The notes below the pieces were generated by a model, which saw only the letters and a program-made list of their open reading frames with translations, ran no database searches and was not told where the DNA came from. From an uncultured Poribacteria bacterium (GTDB lineage: Bacteria; Poribacteria; WGA-4E; WGA-3G): DNA of 64,000 nucleotides. Location: contig OX639973.1 of assembly GCA_951828385.1 (NCBI GenBank), positions 682,001-746,000 of the forward strand, read 5' to 3'. Below are positions 26,119 through 35,265 of the stretch, piece by piece (position 1 is the first letter of the stretch; each line of letters starts with the position of its first letter). A program made the translations under genes and the position numbers.

Positions 26119-26280
26119 CCTTCAAACCGTCGCCACGAGTTGCGAGGAGACGTAAAACGCCTGTGGAGTTTCTCTAAGACCTCACTTGAGAGGCACGAAA
26201 CGCTGAAGCAGGAAGTATGGCAGAAATCAAAGAACAGTGTAGAGTTTTATAGGTTTTTATAGGTTCTATCACATTCTTGA
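26119..26280 (+). ncRNA. Probable TnpB guide-RNA (omega RNA) scaffold and element right end
   Basis: TnpB guide RNAs overlap the 3' end of tnpB and extend past its stop. This stretch continues directly from the stop codon and contains GAAACGCTGAAGCAGGAAG, similar to the scaffold of related elements. The exact right end could not be fixed, because IS607 elements lack terminal repeats. After it, 26281-26399 carries an open run ending GGVSFEDFDGSFSIGLNLH and a stop, which may be the tail of a gene interrupted by the element. Confidence 0.35.
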
Positions 26281-26450
26281 GGTTTTGTTAAGTCCTACAC
26301 AACGGTTGTACGGATTACGACAAGGAGAAATGGCTGCCGGCGGAGTCTCTTTTGAAGATTTCGATGGGAGTTTTAGCATCGGGTTGAATTTGCATTGAAG
26401 ATGATGCCAAGAGTTAAGCGAGAGTTCCTACAGTCATTCGAGAACTAAAC

Positions 26451-26479
26451 TTGATAGCCATCGCGAAATATGTTATACT
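26451..26479 (+). promoter_or_regulatory. Promoter of the MNT-HEPN gene
   Basis: TTGATA, 17 bp, TATACT, followed by AAAAGGAAGG as ribosome-binding site just before the ATG at 26501. Confidence 0.7.
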
Positions 26480-26500
26480 TCAGTTAAAAGGAAGGCGCGT

Positions 26501-27271
26501 ATGGTTACCCGACAGGAAATTCAAGCTACATGTGATGACATCGTGCGCGAATTTGCGCCACTACAAGTTATCCTCTTTGGTTCCCATGCTTATGGCACGC
26601 CGACAGAGGATTCGGATGTCGATCTGCTCGTCGTGATGGATATTCCGAAGTCGGAATTTCTCAACAAGACTATAGAGATTCGGCAACGCATTTCATACCG
26701 ATTCGGTCTGGACCTGTTGGTGCGTTCTCCGGAAGAGATCGCGTATCGTGTCTCATATAACGATTGGTTTCTTCGCGAGATTACTGAAAAAGGCGAGTTG
26801 CTCCATGGTTCCCGCGGACACTACAATATAGAAAACGCGTTAGGTGCGCCGAGCCGTGTCAAAAAGGAGAAGGACTGCATGAACCCGTTGACGCTGGAGT
26901 GGATAGAGAAGGCTGAAGGTGATTATAGAACAGCAAAGTGGCTTCAGCAAGCCCCGGATCCCGTGCATGATTCTATCTGCTTCCACGCACAACAGTGTAT
27001 TGAAAAATATCTTAAGGCGTGGCTGCAAGAGGCGAACCTTCCTGTTCAACGGACGCATAACCTTGAAGAATTGCTGGCGTTAATTGTACCTACGCTACCT
27101 GCCTGGGCCGATTGGCAACCCGATTTTAAGATAATAACCGCATACGCGGTGGATCCTCGCTATCCGGGAGATTCAGCAACATCTGATAATACACAGCATG
27201 CAATGCATATCTGCGATGAAGTGCGTCAAGGCGTTCGCACGCAGCTAAAACTCGCGATGCCTGTTGATTGA
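26501..27271 (+). CDS. Single-chain MNT nucleotidyltransferase-HEPN protein
   Basis: Residues 1-100 form a minimal nucleotidyltransferase: GSHAYGTPTEDSDVDL (27-42) gives the GS and D-x-D signature (D38, D40), with a third acid near D71. From about residue 125 a HEPN domain of the PF05168 type follows (WIEKAEGDYRTAKWL, CFHAQQCIEKYLKAWL, RTHNLEELL, DPRYPGD). MntA-HepT is normally a two-gene toxin-antitoxin pair in which MNT adenylylates the HEPN RNase; here both are in one 256-residue chain joined by a linker at about 102-124. A clear RX4-6H RNase motif was not found in the HEPN part, so this may be a non-toxic relative. It has its own promoter. Confidence 0.82.
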   Translation: MVTRQEIQATCDDIVREFAPLQVILFGSHAYGTPTEDSDVDLLVVMDIPKSEFLNKTIEIRQRISYRFGLDLLVRSPEEIAYRVSYNDWFLREITEKGELLHGSRGHYNIENALGAPSRVKKEKDCMNPLTLEWIEKAEGDYRTAKWLQQAPDPVHDSICFHAQQCIEKYLKAWLQEANLPVQRTHNLEELLALIVPTLPAWADWQPDFKIITAYAVDPRYPGDSATSDNTQHAMHICDEVRQGVRTQLKLAMPVD

Positions 27272-27378
27272 CCTAAAATAGGTAGTGGGAGCGGAGCAGA
27301 AGGTGCAATGCAGTAAATTGGAAAATCAATGTAGTGGTAAGTGCCAGAAGCTTACCCTTAAATGACTCACAGAGAGAT

Positions 27379-28098
27379 ATGCTTAAAAACTCCCTATTCT
27401 TCATCATACTATTGCTTATATTCCTTCTCGTTGATGTTCTCTATGCTGCACCGCTGAAGACGCTTTCGTTAGAATTTACGCGCGAATTAACAGAAAACGG
27501 CAAAACGGAGAAGATTGCAGGTACACTCCACTACGATGCAAAGACTGCGCGGGTTGTTGTTGAGGTCACCAAACCGGTCAAGCAGATAATGGTCGTGAAG
27601 GATAATGTCCTTGAAATCTACTATCCTGTGGAAAAACAGGCGTTCCGTTTTATCTCCGAAGGACGTGTTCCGCTCCCGTTTGTCGAATCCATTATCCAAA
27701 CCACACAAGCGGAATACGGGTTGACTGCGATCGGATATACTTTAGACAAGCACGATGTTGTGGAGGAAGTACTCTATACCTATTGGAAACCGCCTGAAAA
27801 AGCGAAGGATACACTCGGCAGTGTCATCTTAGGCATGCACAATGATCGGCTCATCTCAGCGGAAATCAAAAATCCGGAAGGATATATTATCGGTAGATCG
27901 CGTTACCAGAACCACAGCAAAATCGGTATTAACTATATCCCTATGGCGGTTACCTCCAGTACGTACAATGCAAAATCTGAAGTTATCCAGCACGAACAGA
28001 TTGTCTATAGCAACCCAGAGGTGAACACGAAAACGTCAAATCCGATGCTGAATTTCACAATTCCTGAATCCGTGGAGGTTAAAGAGAGCAAATGGTAA
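27379..28098 (+). CDS. LolA-like outer-membrane lipoprotein carrier family protein
   Basis: The start is placed at the ATG at 27379, after AGAGAG, giving a signal peptide (LFFIILLLIFLLVDVLYA) and about 239 residues. The mature part resembles LolA/DUF2092-type half-barrels: repeated beta segments IAGTLHYDAKTARVVVEV, QIMVVKDNVLEIYYPVEKQA, VILGMHNDRLISAEIKNPEG. LolA proteins carry lipoproteins or lipids across the periplasm. Its stop overlaps the YidD-like start by 7 bp, and a TPR membrane protein follows, so it is part of a three-gene envelope unit. Confidence 0.65.
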   Translation: MLKNSLFFIILLLIFLLVDVLYAAPLKTLSLEFTRELTENGKTEKIAGTLHYDAKTARVVVEVTKPVKQIMVVKDNVLEIYYPVEKQAFRFISEGRVPLPFVESIIQTTQAEYGLTAIGYTLDKHDVVEEVLYTYWKPPEKAKDTLGSVILGMHNDRLISAEIKNPEGYIIGRSRYQNHSKIGINYIPMAVTSSTYNAKSEVIQHEQIVYSNPEVNTKTSNPMLNFTIPESVEVKESKW

Positions 28099-28541
28099 AT
28101 CAGCCTGTTTATCGTTCATTAGCGTCTTTCTGTGTATTCTGTTTATCTGTTGTCATTTTTGTATCGCCTGTGTTTGCGAGTGAAGCGACTGATCTGGCAT
28201 TCATTCGCAAAGTCAACCCGATGACAACGCCGAAACCTCAGCCTCAGGAAGTTGTCCGTTTTAATCCTCAGGAAACCTCGGAGTTAAAACTCGCAGCGAC
28301 AGGATTGATACGGTTGTATCAAAAATTCATCTCAAGCCAAGATGCTCCGACTTGCAGCTTCTCTCCGAGTTGCTCGCGTTTCGGTATGGCATGTATACAA
28401 AAATATGGTGTGTTCCGGGGAGTGCTACTGACTGCTGATAGATTGCTCCGGTGCAACGGTTCGCAATCAAGGCATTATCATAAAGATAACGTGACGGGTA
28501 AATACATCGATCCAGTTTCAGACTATGCAGTGCTGAAGTAA
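28092..28541 (+). CDS. yidD: YidD-like membrane protein insertion efficiency factor
   Basis: The C-terminal 85 residues are a YidD domain: GLIRLYQKFIS, the cysteine-rich TCSFSPSCSRFG, and GVFRGVLLTADRLLRCN. YidD is an inner-membrane-associated factor that assists YidC-dependent insertion. This copy is unusual in having a 60-residue N-terminal extension with a hydrophobic stretch (SLASFCVFCLSVVIFVSPVFA) that looks like a signal peptide, and it is not next to rnpA or yidC as in most genomes. It sits between a LolA-like protein and a TPR membrane protein. Confidence 0.82.
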   Translation: MVNQPVYRSLASFCVFCLSVVIFVSPVFASEATDLAFIRKVNPMTTPKPQPQEVVRFNPQETSELKLAATGLIRLYQKFISSQDAPTCSFSPSCSRFGMACIQKYGVFRGVLLTADRLLRCNGSQSRHYHKDNVTGKYIDPVSDYAVLK

Positions 28542-28583
28542 AGAAGTTGGGTTTCACTCCGTTCAATCGAATCAACGAACTCT

Positions 28584-29471
28584 ATGAACATTACACGAAT
28601 CCACAAATTCCTACTCCTAATTTGGCTGAGTGCTACTCCACTGCTTTCCTTTGCATCCGCTGAAGAACCCGTTGACTATTATGCGCCGGAAAACGTTCGT
28701 AAATTTGCCGACTTTCTATATGAGCAAGGCGATTACCTCCGTGCTGCCGATGAGTACCAGCGTTATCTATTTTACAAGCCACAAGACACCGAGCAGATTC
28801 ACTATAAGATTGCAGTCTCTTACCGCTTCGGTGGTAAGACGGAGCAAGCGATTCAAGGTTTCGAGACACTTTTGCGAACGTATCCCGAAAGTCAGTTTGC
28901 AAGCCGCGCCTACTACCAGATCGGTGCCACCTATTTTCTGATGGATCAATTTGATCAGTCTACACGATTTCTTCATGAAGCACTGCCGCGCATAACAGAT
29001 ACACGCCAACACGCCGAAGCAGAGCAGCTGATTGGACTCTCTTATCTGAAGCAGAAACGGTGGTCCGAGGCAAGCGGGGTATTCAAGACGTTGCAGGCAT
29101 CAGATATGATGTCAATTAGAGAAAAAGCGGTGGTGTATCGCGATTATGCTGAGCAAGGGGCACATCTATCCACGCGTAGCCCATTTTTAGCGGGAACTCT
29201 CTCTACGATTGTCCCCGGGGCTGGAAGGCTCTATACGGGTCGCCTCGGTGATGCCTTGAATTCTCTGTTCACCGTAGGATTCACAGGTTGGCAAGCATAC
29301 GACGGTTTCCGTAGAGATGGGATTTCATCGGTAAAAGGATGGACACTCGGCACGCTCTGCGGTATCTTCTACGTGGGGAATATCTACGGGTCGGTAGTTT
29401 CAGCCCATGTTTACAATCGCCACGTGACGGACGAATTCTTGGCGACATTGACCGTAGCATTGCCGTATTAA
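28584..29471 (+). CDS. TPR protein with C-terminal membrane helices
   Basis: A 295-residue envelope protein: signal peptide (FLLLIWLSATPLLSFASA), TPR units over about 30-190 (FADFLYEQGDYLRAADEYQR, AIQGFETLLRTYPESQFASR), then a hydrophobic region with the motif LSTIVPGAGRLYTGRLGDALNS and a second helix pair. A paralogue of the same layout is at 47459-48316 (LSTIFPGAGHIYAGDWRDGLNA). The PGAGxxY(T/A)G motif is shared with TM2/DUF5683-like membrane proteins. It is the last gene of the LolA-like/YidD unit; the function is unknown but the context suggests envelope protein assembly. Confidence 0.7.
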   Translation: MNITRIHKFLLLIWLSATPLLSFASAEEPVDYYAPENVRKFADFLYEQGDYLRAADEYQRYLFYKPQDTEQIHYKIAVSYRFGGKTEQAIQGFETLLRTYPESQFASRAYYQIGATYFLMDQFDQSTRFLHEALPRITDTRQHAEAEQLIGLSYLKQKRWSEASGVFKTLQASDMMSIREKAVVYRDYAEQGAHLSTRSPFLAGTLSTIVPGAGRLYTGRLGDALNSLFTVGFTGWQAYDGFRRDGISSVKGWTLGTLCGIFYVGNIYGSVVSAHVYNRHVTDEFLATLTVALPY

Positions 29472-29500
29472 CCGCTTTTAACATCGCCTACCCTCTTTTT

Positions 29501-30868
29501 TCAATCTTTATCAGTTTTCAGGAAAATTGCGCCATCAAAGTCAGGAATCACATGACGTGAATTGCGCATGCCGTTGTTGACTTCTATGACGGATGCATCA
29601 AAAGTGACAGTTCTCGTGGCCCCGCTCCGGTTATACACGACCCACCCATTTTCATATTCGCGGATAAAAAGTCCTGCTACATCTCGGTATTGAACCGCCT
29701 TCCCTTGCGTCGGTTGTCCGAGGTCAGCATCCCAAAAATCATACCAGTTGTGGAGATGATCGGGGACCGGTATAGCATTGTCATCGCCAAACAGCACATA
29801 ACCGTCAGAATGCGTTAAACTAAGCGTGGTAATCATACGCATCCATCGCCGATTTTCCTCGCTATTTCGTTCTGCAACCCGTGTATTTAAATCTCCCATA
29901 TAATTCGTTACCACGCGCCACCCTTCTAAGCAGTTGATTCGTGGCTCTCTCAGATGTTGTTCTGCCCATAGCAACGTCTGTTCCATCTGTAAAATCTGCT
30001 TGAGGTTATATCCTTTGGCGTGTTCCGGTTTATAACACTCCATGAAGATGCCGTTCACGTACGGCGCGGATTTTGGAATCTGACGCATATTCGCGTTGAC
30101 AAGGATTAAGAAATCGTCTCCGACCTGTTCCCGTATTTTTCGCAGTATAGTTAACCGTGCCTCTAATTCAGACTCTGGTGTAAGAATTGTCGCCGACCAA
30201 TCATCAACACTGATTGAACTGGTGGCATAATCTTCATTCCACCAATCCAGCAGGATACCATCAAAGAGAGCAGATTCGTATAAGGCAACCGCTTGGTTAA
30301 CTATCAGATCCTGCATATCTGGATTCGTGAAGTCTATGAGATAACCGAGCACTTCGTCGTTTTCGTCAATCTTGCCATCCGCGTTGGTATCTTCACCCCA
30401 CCCGATAACCGGTTTGTCGTTACTACCTCTGAGCCAATATGGAGAATCCGGTGGATAATAACCGACCTCCCACCAGTTTTCCACGTCTGCTTCATTTTGA
30501 CGCGACACATATTTTGCGTCTCTGTATCGGAGTTCGACAAGCAGTAAAAGGTTGGGATTTAAGGATAGAAGTTCCTGTTTTCTTTCGCGTGCGGTATCCA
30601 GTTGGCTCGGCAGCAGATCTGTTGCCAGTCCTGAATACGGCTGTGCTTCCGATATATTCCAAGCAATTTTTAAAAGCGCGTAAGGGTGGGCAAAAGCGAG
30701 ATCGTGTTCAGCGAGTCGGTGAAGTTCATCGGTATCAGGTCTATTTTCAATGCCGTTCCATGCTTGAAAAATGGAGGGATAGCTCCTCCGCGCATCGGCT
30801 ATATTTGCCTTGATAACACCGAAGACGAGGAGGAGCGTCAGAGATTGAACTGTAATTATTTTTAGCAT
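29501..30868 (-). CDS. Putative secreted TIM-barrel glycoside hydrolase
   Basis: The start is placed at the ATG at 30868, which yields a clean signal peptide (LKIITVQSLTLLLVFGVIKA) and leaves 14 bp after the LamG gene. The product resembles putative glycoside-hydrolase barrels: LFDGILLDWWNEDY with an acidic pair, LILVNANMRQI, GIFMECYKPEHA, and a C-terminal small beta domain (GLFIREYENGWVVYNRSGA). A calcium-like loop DTNADGKIDENDE lies near residue 150. I cannot assign a CAZy family with certainty; a GH15-like unclassified group is my best guess. It is co-oriented with the LamG protein just upstream. Confidence 0.55.
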   Translation of the reverse strand: MLKIITVQSLTLLLVFGVIKANIADARRSYPSIFQAWNGIENRPDTDELHRLAEHDLAFAHPYALLKIAWNISEAQPYSGLATDLLPSQLDTARERKQELLSLNPNLLLLVELRYRDAKYVSRQNEADVENWWEVGYYPPDSPYWLRGSNDKPVIGWGEDTNADGKIDENDEVLGYLIDFTNPDMQDLIVNQAVALYESALFDGILLDWWNEDYATSSISVDDWSATILTPESELEARLTILRKIREQVGDDFLILVNANMRQIPKSAPYVNGIFMECYKPEHAKGYNLKQILQMEQTLLWAEQHLREPRINCLEGWRVVTNYMGDLNTRVAERNSEENRRWMRMITTLSLTHSDGYVLFGDDNAIPVPDHLHNWYDFWDADLGQPTQGKAVQYRDVAGLFIREYENGWVVYNRSGATRTVTFDASVIEVNNGMRNSRHVIPDFDGAIFLKTDKD

Positions 30869-30882
30869 TGTGGCATTTCTTT

Positions 30883-31665
30883 CTATCGTGCAAAGTCTGC
30901 TTTCAGTTTTCCCCACGTTGTTGCTAATTTATCCTGAGGTTGCACTGCCAACACACCTTCAATGCCTTTGTTCATCAGTTCCTGAATTTCCTGTTCGGAA
31001 CGTGCGATGTTGGAGATTCGCACTTCGTCCATCCGTCCTTGTAGAAATGGACCGGCACCGCGCCCGAGCCACAAGACATCGTCATTCGGCGTGATATTAC
31101 CGCCGATTTTGCCTTCGCCGTCTAAGACCCCGTCGATGTAAATCTTGGCATCACCGGACTTGGCATCGTAAGTTCCAGCGATATGCGTCCATTTCTTCAG
31201 TGGCATATCCGTTTTACCGGCAGCAACTGCAGCACCCCAAGCATGTTTATCCGTGGTCATCCGGATGAGCACCTTCTTATCGCTCCGAGGTCCCACTTTG
31301 TAGGTTGTCTCTTTCGTAGCACCTGTGCCGCCAGCGGTTGACCATGCCTCAAGATAGAGCCACATTTCCACTGTAAGCCCTTCAATTAGGTCTAAACTCT
31401 CACTATCAGGAATTTCCACAAAATCCCTGGGACCATTTCCGCCAAAGGTGAGTCCACCACCAGGGTTGCCTTCACCCCATTTCGTCCCCATGAGTTCACC
31501 ATCGTTCTTGTTACCTGAGAGATCTTTGACGGTTTTCCCGGCACCTGACTCAAAAGTGTAAAGGAGGACGGTGTGTTCATCTTGTGCAAAACCGAATAAA
31601 CTTCCGCCGGATATTAACAGGAGAATCATCATTAGCCAACGCGTAACATTTATAATGCTGAACAT
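30883..31665 (-). CDS. Secreted LamG (concanavalin A-like) domain protein
   Basis: 260 residues: signal peptide (LMMILLLISGGSLFGFA) and one LamG-type jelly roll (LYTFESGAGKTVKDLSGNKN, LTVEMWLYLEAWS, WTHIAGTYDAKSGDAKIYID, MDEVRISNIARSEQEIQELM). This domain binds glycans or proteins on cell surfaces. The C-terminal tail ATTWGKLKADF is a short helix also present at the end of the LamG protein at 34055 (LTTAWAKLKTG) and the Kelch protein at 38739 (LDKLITFWGKIKRVD), suggesting a shared end signal. It lies just upstream of the putative hydrolase. Confidence 0.85.
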   Translation of the reverse strand: MFSIINVTRWLMMILLLISGGSLFGFAQDEHTVLLYTFESGAGKTVKDLSGNKNDGELMGTKWGEGNPGGGLTFGGNGPRDFVEIPDSESLDLIEGLTVEMWLYLEAWSTAGGTGATKETTYKVGPRSDKKVLIRMTTDKHAWGAAVAAGKTDMPLKKWTHIAGTYDAKSGDAKIYIDGVLDGEGKIGGNITPNDDVLWLGRGAGPFLQGRMDEVRISNIARSEQEIQELMNKGIEGVLAVQPQDKLATTWGKLKADFAR

Positions 31666-31772
31666 GACAAAATCTGCTCCTTTCGCGTGTGTTATCGTTA
31701 GTTTGACATTTTATCATAGAAGCACCCAATGTGCAATCTAAAAATCCCAACGCTGAATTAACACAATTGTTC

Positions 31773-31800
31773 TTGCGTTATTTTTTTCAAGTGTTATACT
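31773..31800 (+). promoter_or_regulatory. Promoter of the GH-D-like hydrolase gene
   Basis: TTGCGT, 16 bp, TATACT, about 40 bp before the start at 31840, in the divergent gap after the LamG gene. Confidence 0.5.
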
Positions 31801-31839
31801 GAAGCCATACTTTGAAACCCAACGGAGTTGAGACTTGAC

Positions 31840-33891
31840 ATGCAGTACACATCACAGCAAAATGATTGGTTAGTTCAGCCCTTTTGCCAACCTGCTTCGG
31901 TAGAAGAAAGGGGCAATCAGCTGATTCTCGATAATGGCCTCATTCAGCGGATATTCGTCACTTCACCGAATTTCGCAACGGTTGATTATACCAATCAAAT
32001 TACCGGTAGTAGTTTTCTCCGGGGCATCAAACCAGAGATGGTACTTACGATTGACGGGCACCGATTTGAGGTGGGCGGCTTGAAAGGGCAACCCGACTAT
32101 GCCTATCTTGATTCAGATTGGATTGCGGACTTGACGCGTGACGAGAACGCATTTCAATTTCGCGAATACCGAGTCGGTGAACCTGAACCCCGCTATCCGT
32201 GGGTACAGAGGCGTTCTACGACATCGTCAGTCTATCCCCCAGAGGGTGTGACACTGACGGTTGCGTTCTCACCGCCGCCATCCGTTGAGTCGCTTCAGGT
32301 TTGTGTGCATTATGAACTCTACCGAGGCATTCCGGGCCTGTCGAAGTGGGTCACGATTCATAATGAGAGTCAAAAACCGATTCAATTGGATGCCTTAAGC
32401 TGTGAAATCCTTGCGGTCAATGAACAAGAGAAGCATCGGCTCCATGTTGAGAGCGATTATGCCTTCAGTGGCATGGAAACGACAGAGTGGGGACCCGATG
32501 CGGATTACAAAACGCAAGTCGATTATCACTATCAGATGCCATTGCTGATGACCAGCCATTATCCGCTCGGTCCGGGGGTACGGCTTCAACCGGGAGAGAT
32601 CTTTAAGAGTTTTCGCACCTTCGAGATTCTGCATGATAGTGATGACCGTGAGCGAAAAGGACTCGCACGCCGCAAGATGTATCGCACGGTCGCGCCACAG
32701 GTTACGGAGAATCCAATTCTCATGCACGTTCGGAGTGCTGAGCCAGACGCAGTCCGTTTAGCGATTGATCAGTGTGCCGAAGTCGGATTTGAGATGGTGA
32801 TTATGACTTTTGGGAGCGGATTCAATATTGAAAGCGAGGACCCGGAATACATCTCCACAATGAAAGGGTTAGCTGACTATGCACATAGTAAAAGTATTCA
32901 ACTCGGTGGTTATACGCTGATGTGTGCTTCGCGAGGTGTGGGTGAAGCGTTTAACTGTATTGACCCAGACACCGGGCAACCGGGAAGCAGGTTTGGACAG
33001 AGTGCTTGTCTGGCAAGCAGATGGGCGGATGGCTATTTCCAACGCGTACTGAATTTCATGGATAAAACCGGAATGGATATCATAGAGACAGACGGTCCTT
33101 ACCATGGTGATGTCTGTGCTGCAACGACGCACGCACACCATAACAGTTTAGCGGATTCGCAGTTGCGTCAGTGGGAAGCCTGCGCTAATTTTTACCACGA
33201 ATGCCGAGCGCGCGGCATCTATATCAATTCGCCAGATCAGTATTATCTCAACGGTTCAAATAAATGTGGTATGGGGTATCGTGAAACGAATTTTAGCTTG
33301 CCCCGCGAGCGGCAAATTCTCATTGCTCGGCAGAATATCTACGATGCCACTTTTGAAAAGACACCGAGTATGGGCTGGATGTTCGTTCCGTTGGTAGAAT
33401 ATCACGGGGGTGGGCAAGCCGCGACATTTGAGCCGTTGTGTGAACATCTTGATGACTACGAAGCACACCTATCACAGAATTTCGGCAGCGGTGTGATTGC
33501 GTGCTATCGCGGTCCCAGGTTATATGATACAGAACAGACGAAAGCAGTTGTTAAGAAATGGGTTGACTTCTTCAAAAAATATCGTCCAATATTGGAGTCT
33601 GACCTGATTCACGTGCGCCGTCCAGATGGACGCTCCATTGATTGTATGCTCCACGCTAACGTACAACTCAATCCGTGTGGACTCGCGATGCTCTATAATC
33701 CTACGCGGACGGTGCAAGAGATGACTTTGAAATTACCGCTCTACTATACTGGATTGTCTGAAATTGCCAAGATTCGCAAAGAAGAGGGAAAACCCAAACG
33801 GTACACAATTGACCGAGATTACAATGTTGAGATTCCAATTAAGATGGAAGCAAAGAGCGTTAGCTACCTCGTTATTGAATCTGAAATTTGA
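31840..33891 (+). CDS. Alpha-galactosidase-like (clan GH-D) hydrolase
   Basis: The start is set at the ATG at 31840, 12 nt after AACGGAG; an in-frame TTG 12 bp earlier is less likely. The roughly 683-residue protein has an N-terminal beta-sandwich (to about 280) and a TIM barrel with GFEMVIMTFGSGFNIES, IQLGGYTLMCASR, MDIIETDGPYHGDVC and YHECRARGIYINSPDQYY, then a C-terminal beta domain. The D in IIETDGPYHGD is placed like the nucleophile of alpha-galactosidases, but family membership is uncertain. There is no signal peptide, so it is probably cytoplasmic and acts on imported glycans. It is flanked on both sides by secreted LamG proteins. Confidence 0.6.
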   Translation: MQYTSQQNDWLVQPFCQPASVEERGNQLILDNGLIQRIFVTSPNFATVDYTNQITGSSFLRGIKPEMVLTIDGHRFEVGGLKGQPDYAYLDSDWIADLTRDENAFQFREYRVGEPEPRYPWVQRRSTTSSVYPPEGVTLTVAFSPPPSVESLQVCVHYELYRGIPGLSKWVTIHNESQKPIQLDALSCEILAVNEQEKHRLHVESDYAFSGMETTEWGPDADYKTQVDYHYQMPLLMTSHYPLGPGVRLQPGEIFKSFRTFEILHDSDDRERKGLARRKMYRTVAPQVTENPILMHVRSAEPDAVRLAIDQCAEVGFEMVIMTFGSGFNIESEDPEYISTMKGLADYAHSKSIQLGGYTLMCASRGVGEAFNCIDPDTGQPGSRFGQSACLASRWADGYFQRVLNFMDKTGMDIIETDGPYHGDVCAATTHAHHNSLADSQLRQWEACANFYHECRARGIYINSPDQYYLNGSNKCGMGYRETNFSLPRERQILIARQNIYDATFEKTPSMGWMFVPLVEYHGGGQAATFEPLCEHLDDYEAHLSQNFGSGVIACYRGPRLYDTEQTKAVVKKWVDFFKKYRPILESDLIHVRRPDGRSIDCMLHANVQLNPCGLAMLYNPTRTVQEMTLKLPLYYTGLSEIAKIRKEEGKPKRYTIDRDYNVEIPIKMEAKSVSYLVIESEI

Positions 33892-34054
33892 ATCCTCCGT
33901 GACAGAAACCCCCTAAATCCCTTTATCAGGGACTTTGAGAAGCGTCCTTAAGCACGATTTTTCTACCTTGAACGCAAGAGTCTGTGAGAAAAAATAGCAG
34001 AATCAACGATGGCATTGGCGTATTTAAAACGTGCATGCACAAATGGAGGTCAAA

Positions 34055-34834
34055 ATGAGAGTCATCGAATTAAAAAAAGCAATTTGGGTATACGGAACGC
34101 TGATCTGCATCATGAGTTTGATGAGTCCAGATATAGGTTCTGCCAAGCTCGATCCGGAATCGGTTTTGGGAATATGGTTCTTTGATGAAGGTAAAGGTGG
34201 TAGGGCAAAAGATTCTTCCGAAAATGGCAATGACGGCGAGATTGTTGATGCCCAATGGGTCGATGGTGAATTCGGCAAAGCCCTAAAGTTTGAGGGTGGC
34301 GCTCATGTGGCTGTCGGCGATTTTTCTGATTATGAGGACCAAGTGTCGATTGTCGCTTTGATTAAAACGCCTGCAGCTCCCGCGTGGTCTGACATCATCG
34401 TGGGTCCCTGCGGTGACGTTATCTTGACATTGCAGAACCACAAGTTAAATTTCGCTGGCCAGTGTGCACAACCGATTCCGCATAATACGTGGTCTGAAAC
34501 CTTGTTGAACGATGATAAGTGGCATCAGATTGCAGGCACTTATGATGGTAAAAAAGTGAATGTCTATGTCGATGGTGAGTTAGAAGCATCGAATGCTGCG
34601 GCAGGTCCGTTTATAGCAGGGGCGAAGTATATAGGCTCCAGAGATGACAAACAGGAGGCTTTCACAGGTCTCATTGATGAGATCGCATTTTTCAATGTCG
34701 CACTCTCAGAAGCTGATGTGAAAACGATTGCCGACAGCGGATTATCTGTTGCACTCGGTTTTGCCTCGGTTTCTGCTCAAGCGAAACTGACTACGGCTTG
34801 GGCGAAATTGAAAACTGGAATAGGAACCCGGTAA
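34055..34834 (+). CDS. Secreted LamG domain protein
   Basis: The start is the ATG at 34055, 5 nt after a strong GGAGGT; an upstream in-frame start is unnecessary. It has a signal peptide (AIWVYGTLICIMSLMSPDIG) and one LamG jelly roll (GIWFFDEGKGGRAKDSSENG, VSIVALIKTPAAPAWSDIIV, WHQIAGTYDGKKVNVYVDGE, GLIDEIAFFNVALSEADVKT). It is a distant paralogue of the LamG protein at 30883, with the same short C-terminal helix (LTTAWAKLKTG). The upstream gap 33892-34054 carries a CCCTAAATCCC...CAGGGA palindromic repeat. Confidence 0.85.
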   Translation: MRVIELKKAIWVYGTLICIMSLMSPDIGSAKLDPESVLGIWFFDEGKGGRAKDSSENGNDGEIVDAQWVDGEFGKALKFEGGAHVAVGDFSDYEDQVSIVALIKTPAAPAWSDIIVGPCGDVILTLQNHKLNFAGQCAQPIPHNTWSETLLNDDKWHQIAGTYDGKKVNVYVDGELEASNAAAGPFIAGAKYIGSRDDKQEAFTGLIDEIAFFNVALSEADVKTIADSGLSVALGFASVSAQAKLTTAWAKLKTGIGTR

Positions 34835-34878
34835 AGGTGTGAGTTTCGTTGTAAATCATAGGTGTCAATTTAGGGTTT

Positions 34879-35121
34879 CCGTAGGTTGGGTTGAACGGTG
34901 TTGAGAAGGTTAATATGGGTGTTACAAATACCCCTCAAATCCAATAAACATCGTATACACTCAAGAACATAGTGAAACCTAACGTCGTGCTGTCAGCGTC
35001 TCGAGAACCGCAAAACCGTTGGGTTTCACTCGATTTTTGTTTGATGTAACACTTATGGAGAAGATTCGTTTTTCTATGGCTTTTCAGGATTTTGATAATA
35101 TCCGTTCAACCCAACCTACGG
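34879..35121. repeat. MITE-like element, copy A
   Basis: About 243 bp bounded by perfect inverted repeats GTAGGTTGGGTTGAACGG, with no coding content. Its reverse complement aligns along its length with 54707-54952; shared internal blocks include ATCGAGTGAAACCCAACG and CACTATGTTCTTG/CACTGTGTTCTTG. The length, terminal repeats and dispersed copies fit a miniature inverted-repeat transposable element. Confidence 0.7.
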
Positions 35122-35265
35122 TGCTGTCCCACCAACACTTGAAAGATTTTTGGATGCGAAAGATAGCCTGTCTTTTCCGAACAAATTCGGTATTCATTTG
35201 CCTAATCTAAATAAAGAAGGTGTACTTCCTACAGAAACTTCCAACGTTTAGAGAGGGAAAATAGG

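Noticed and set aside
35019-35210. 63-residue ORF left of the IsrB element
   Set aside because: It lies mostly within MITE copy A and continues into non-conserved sequence.
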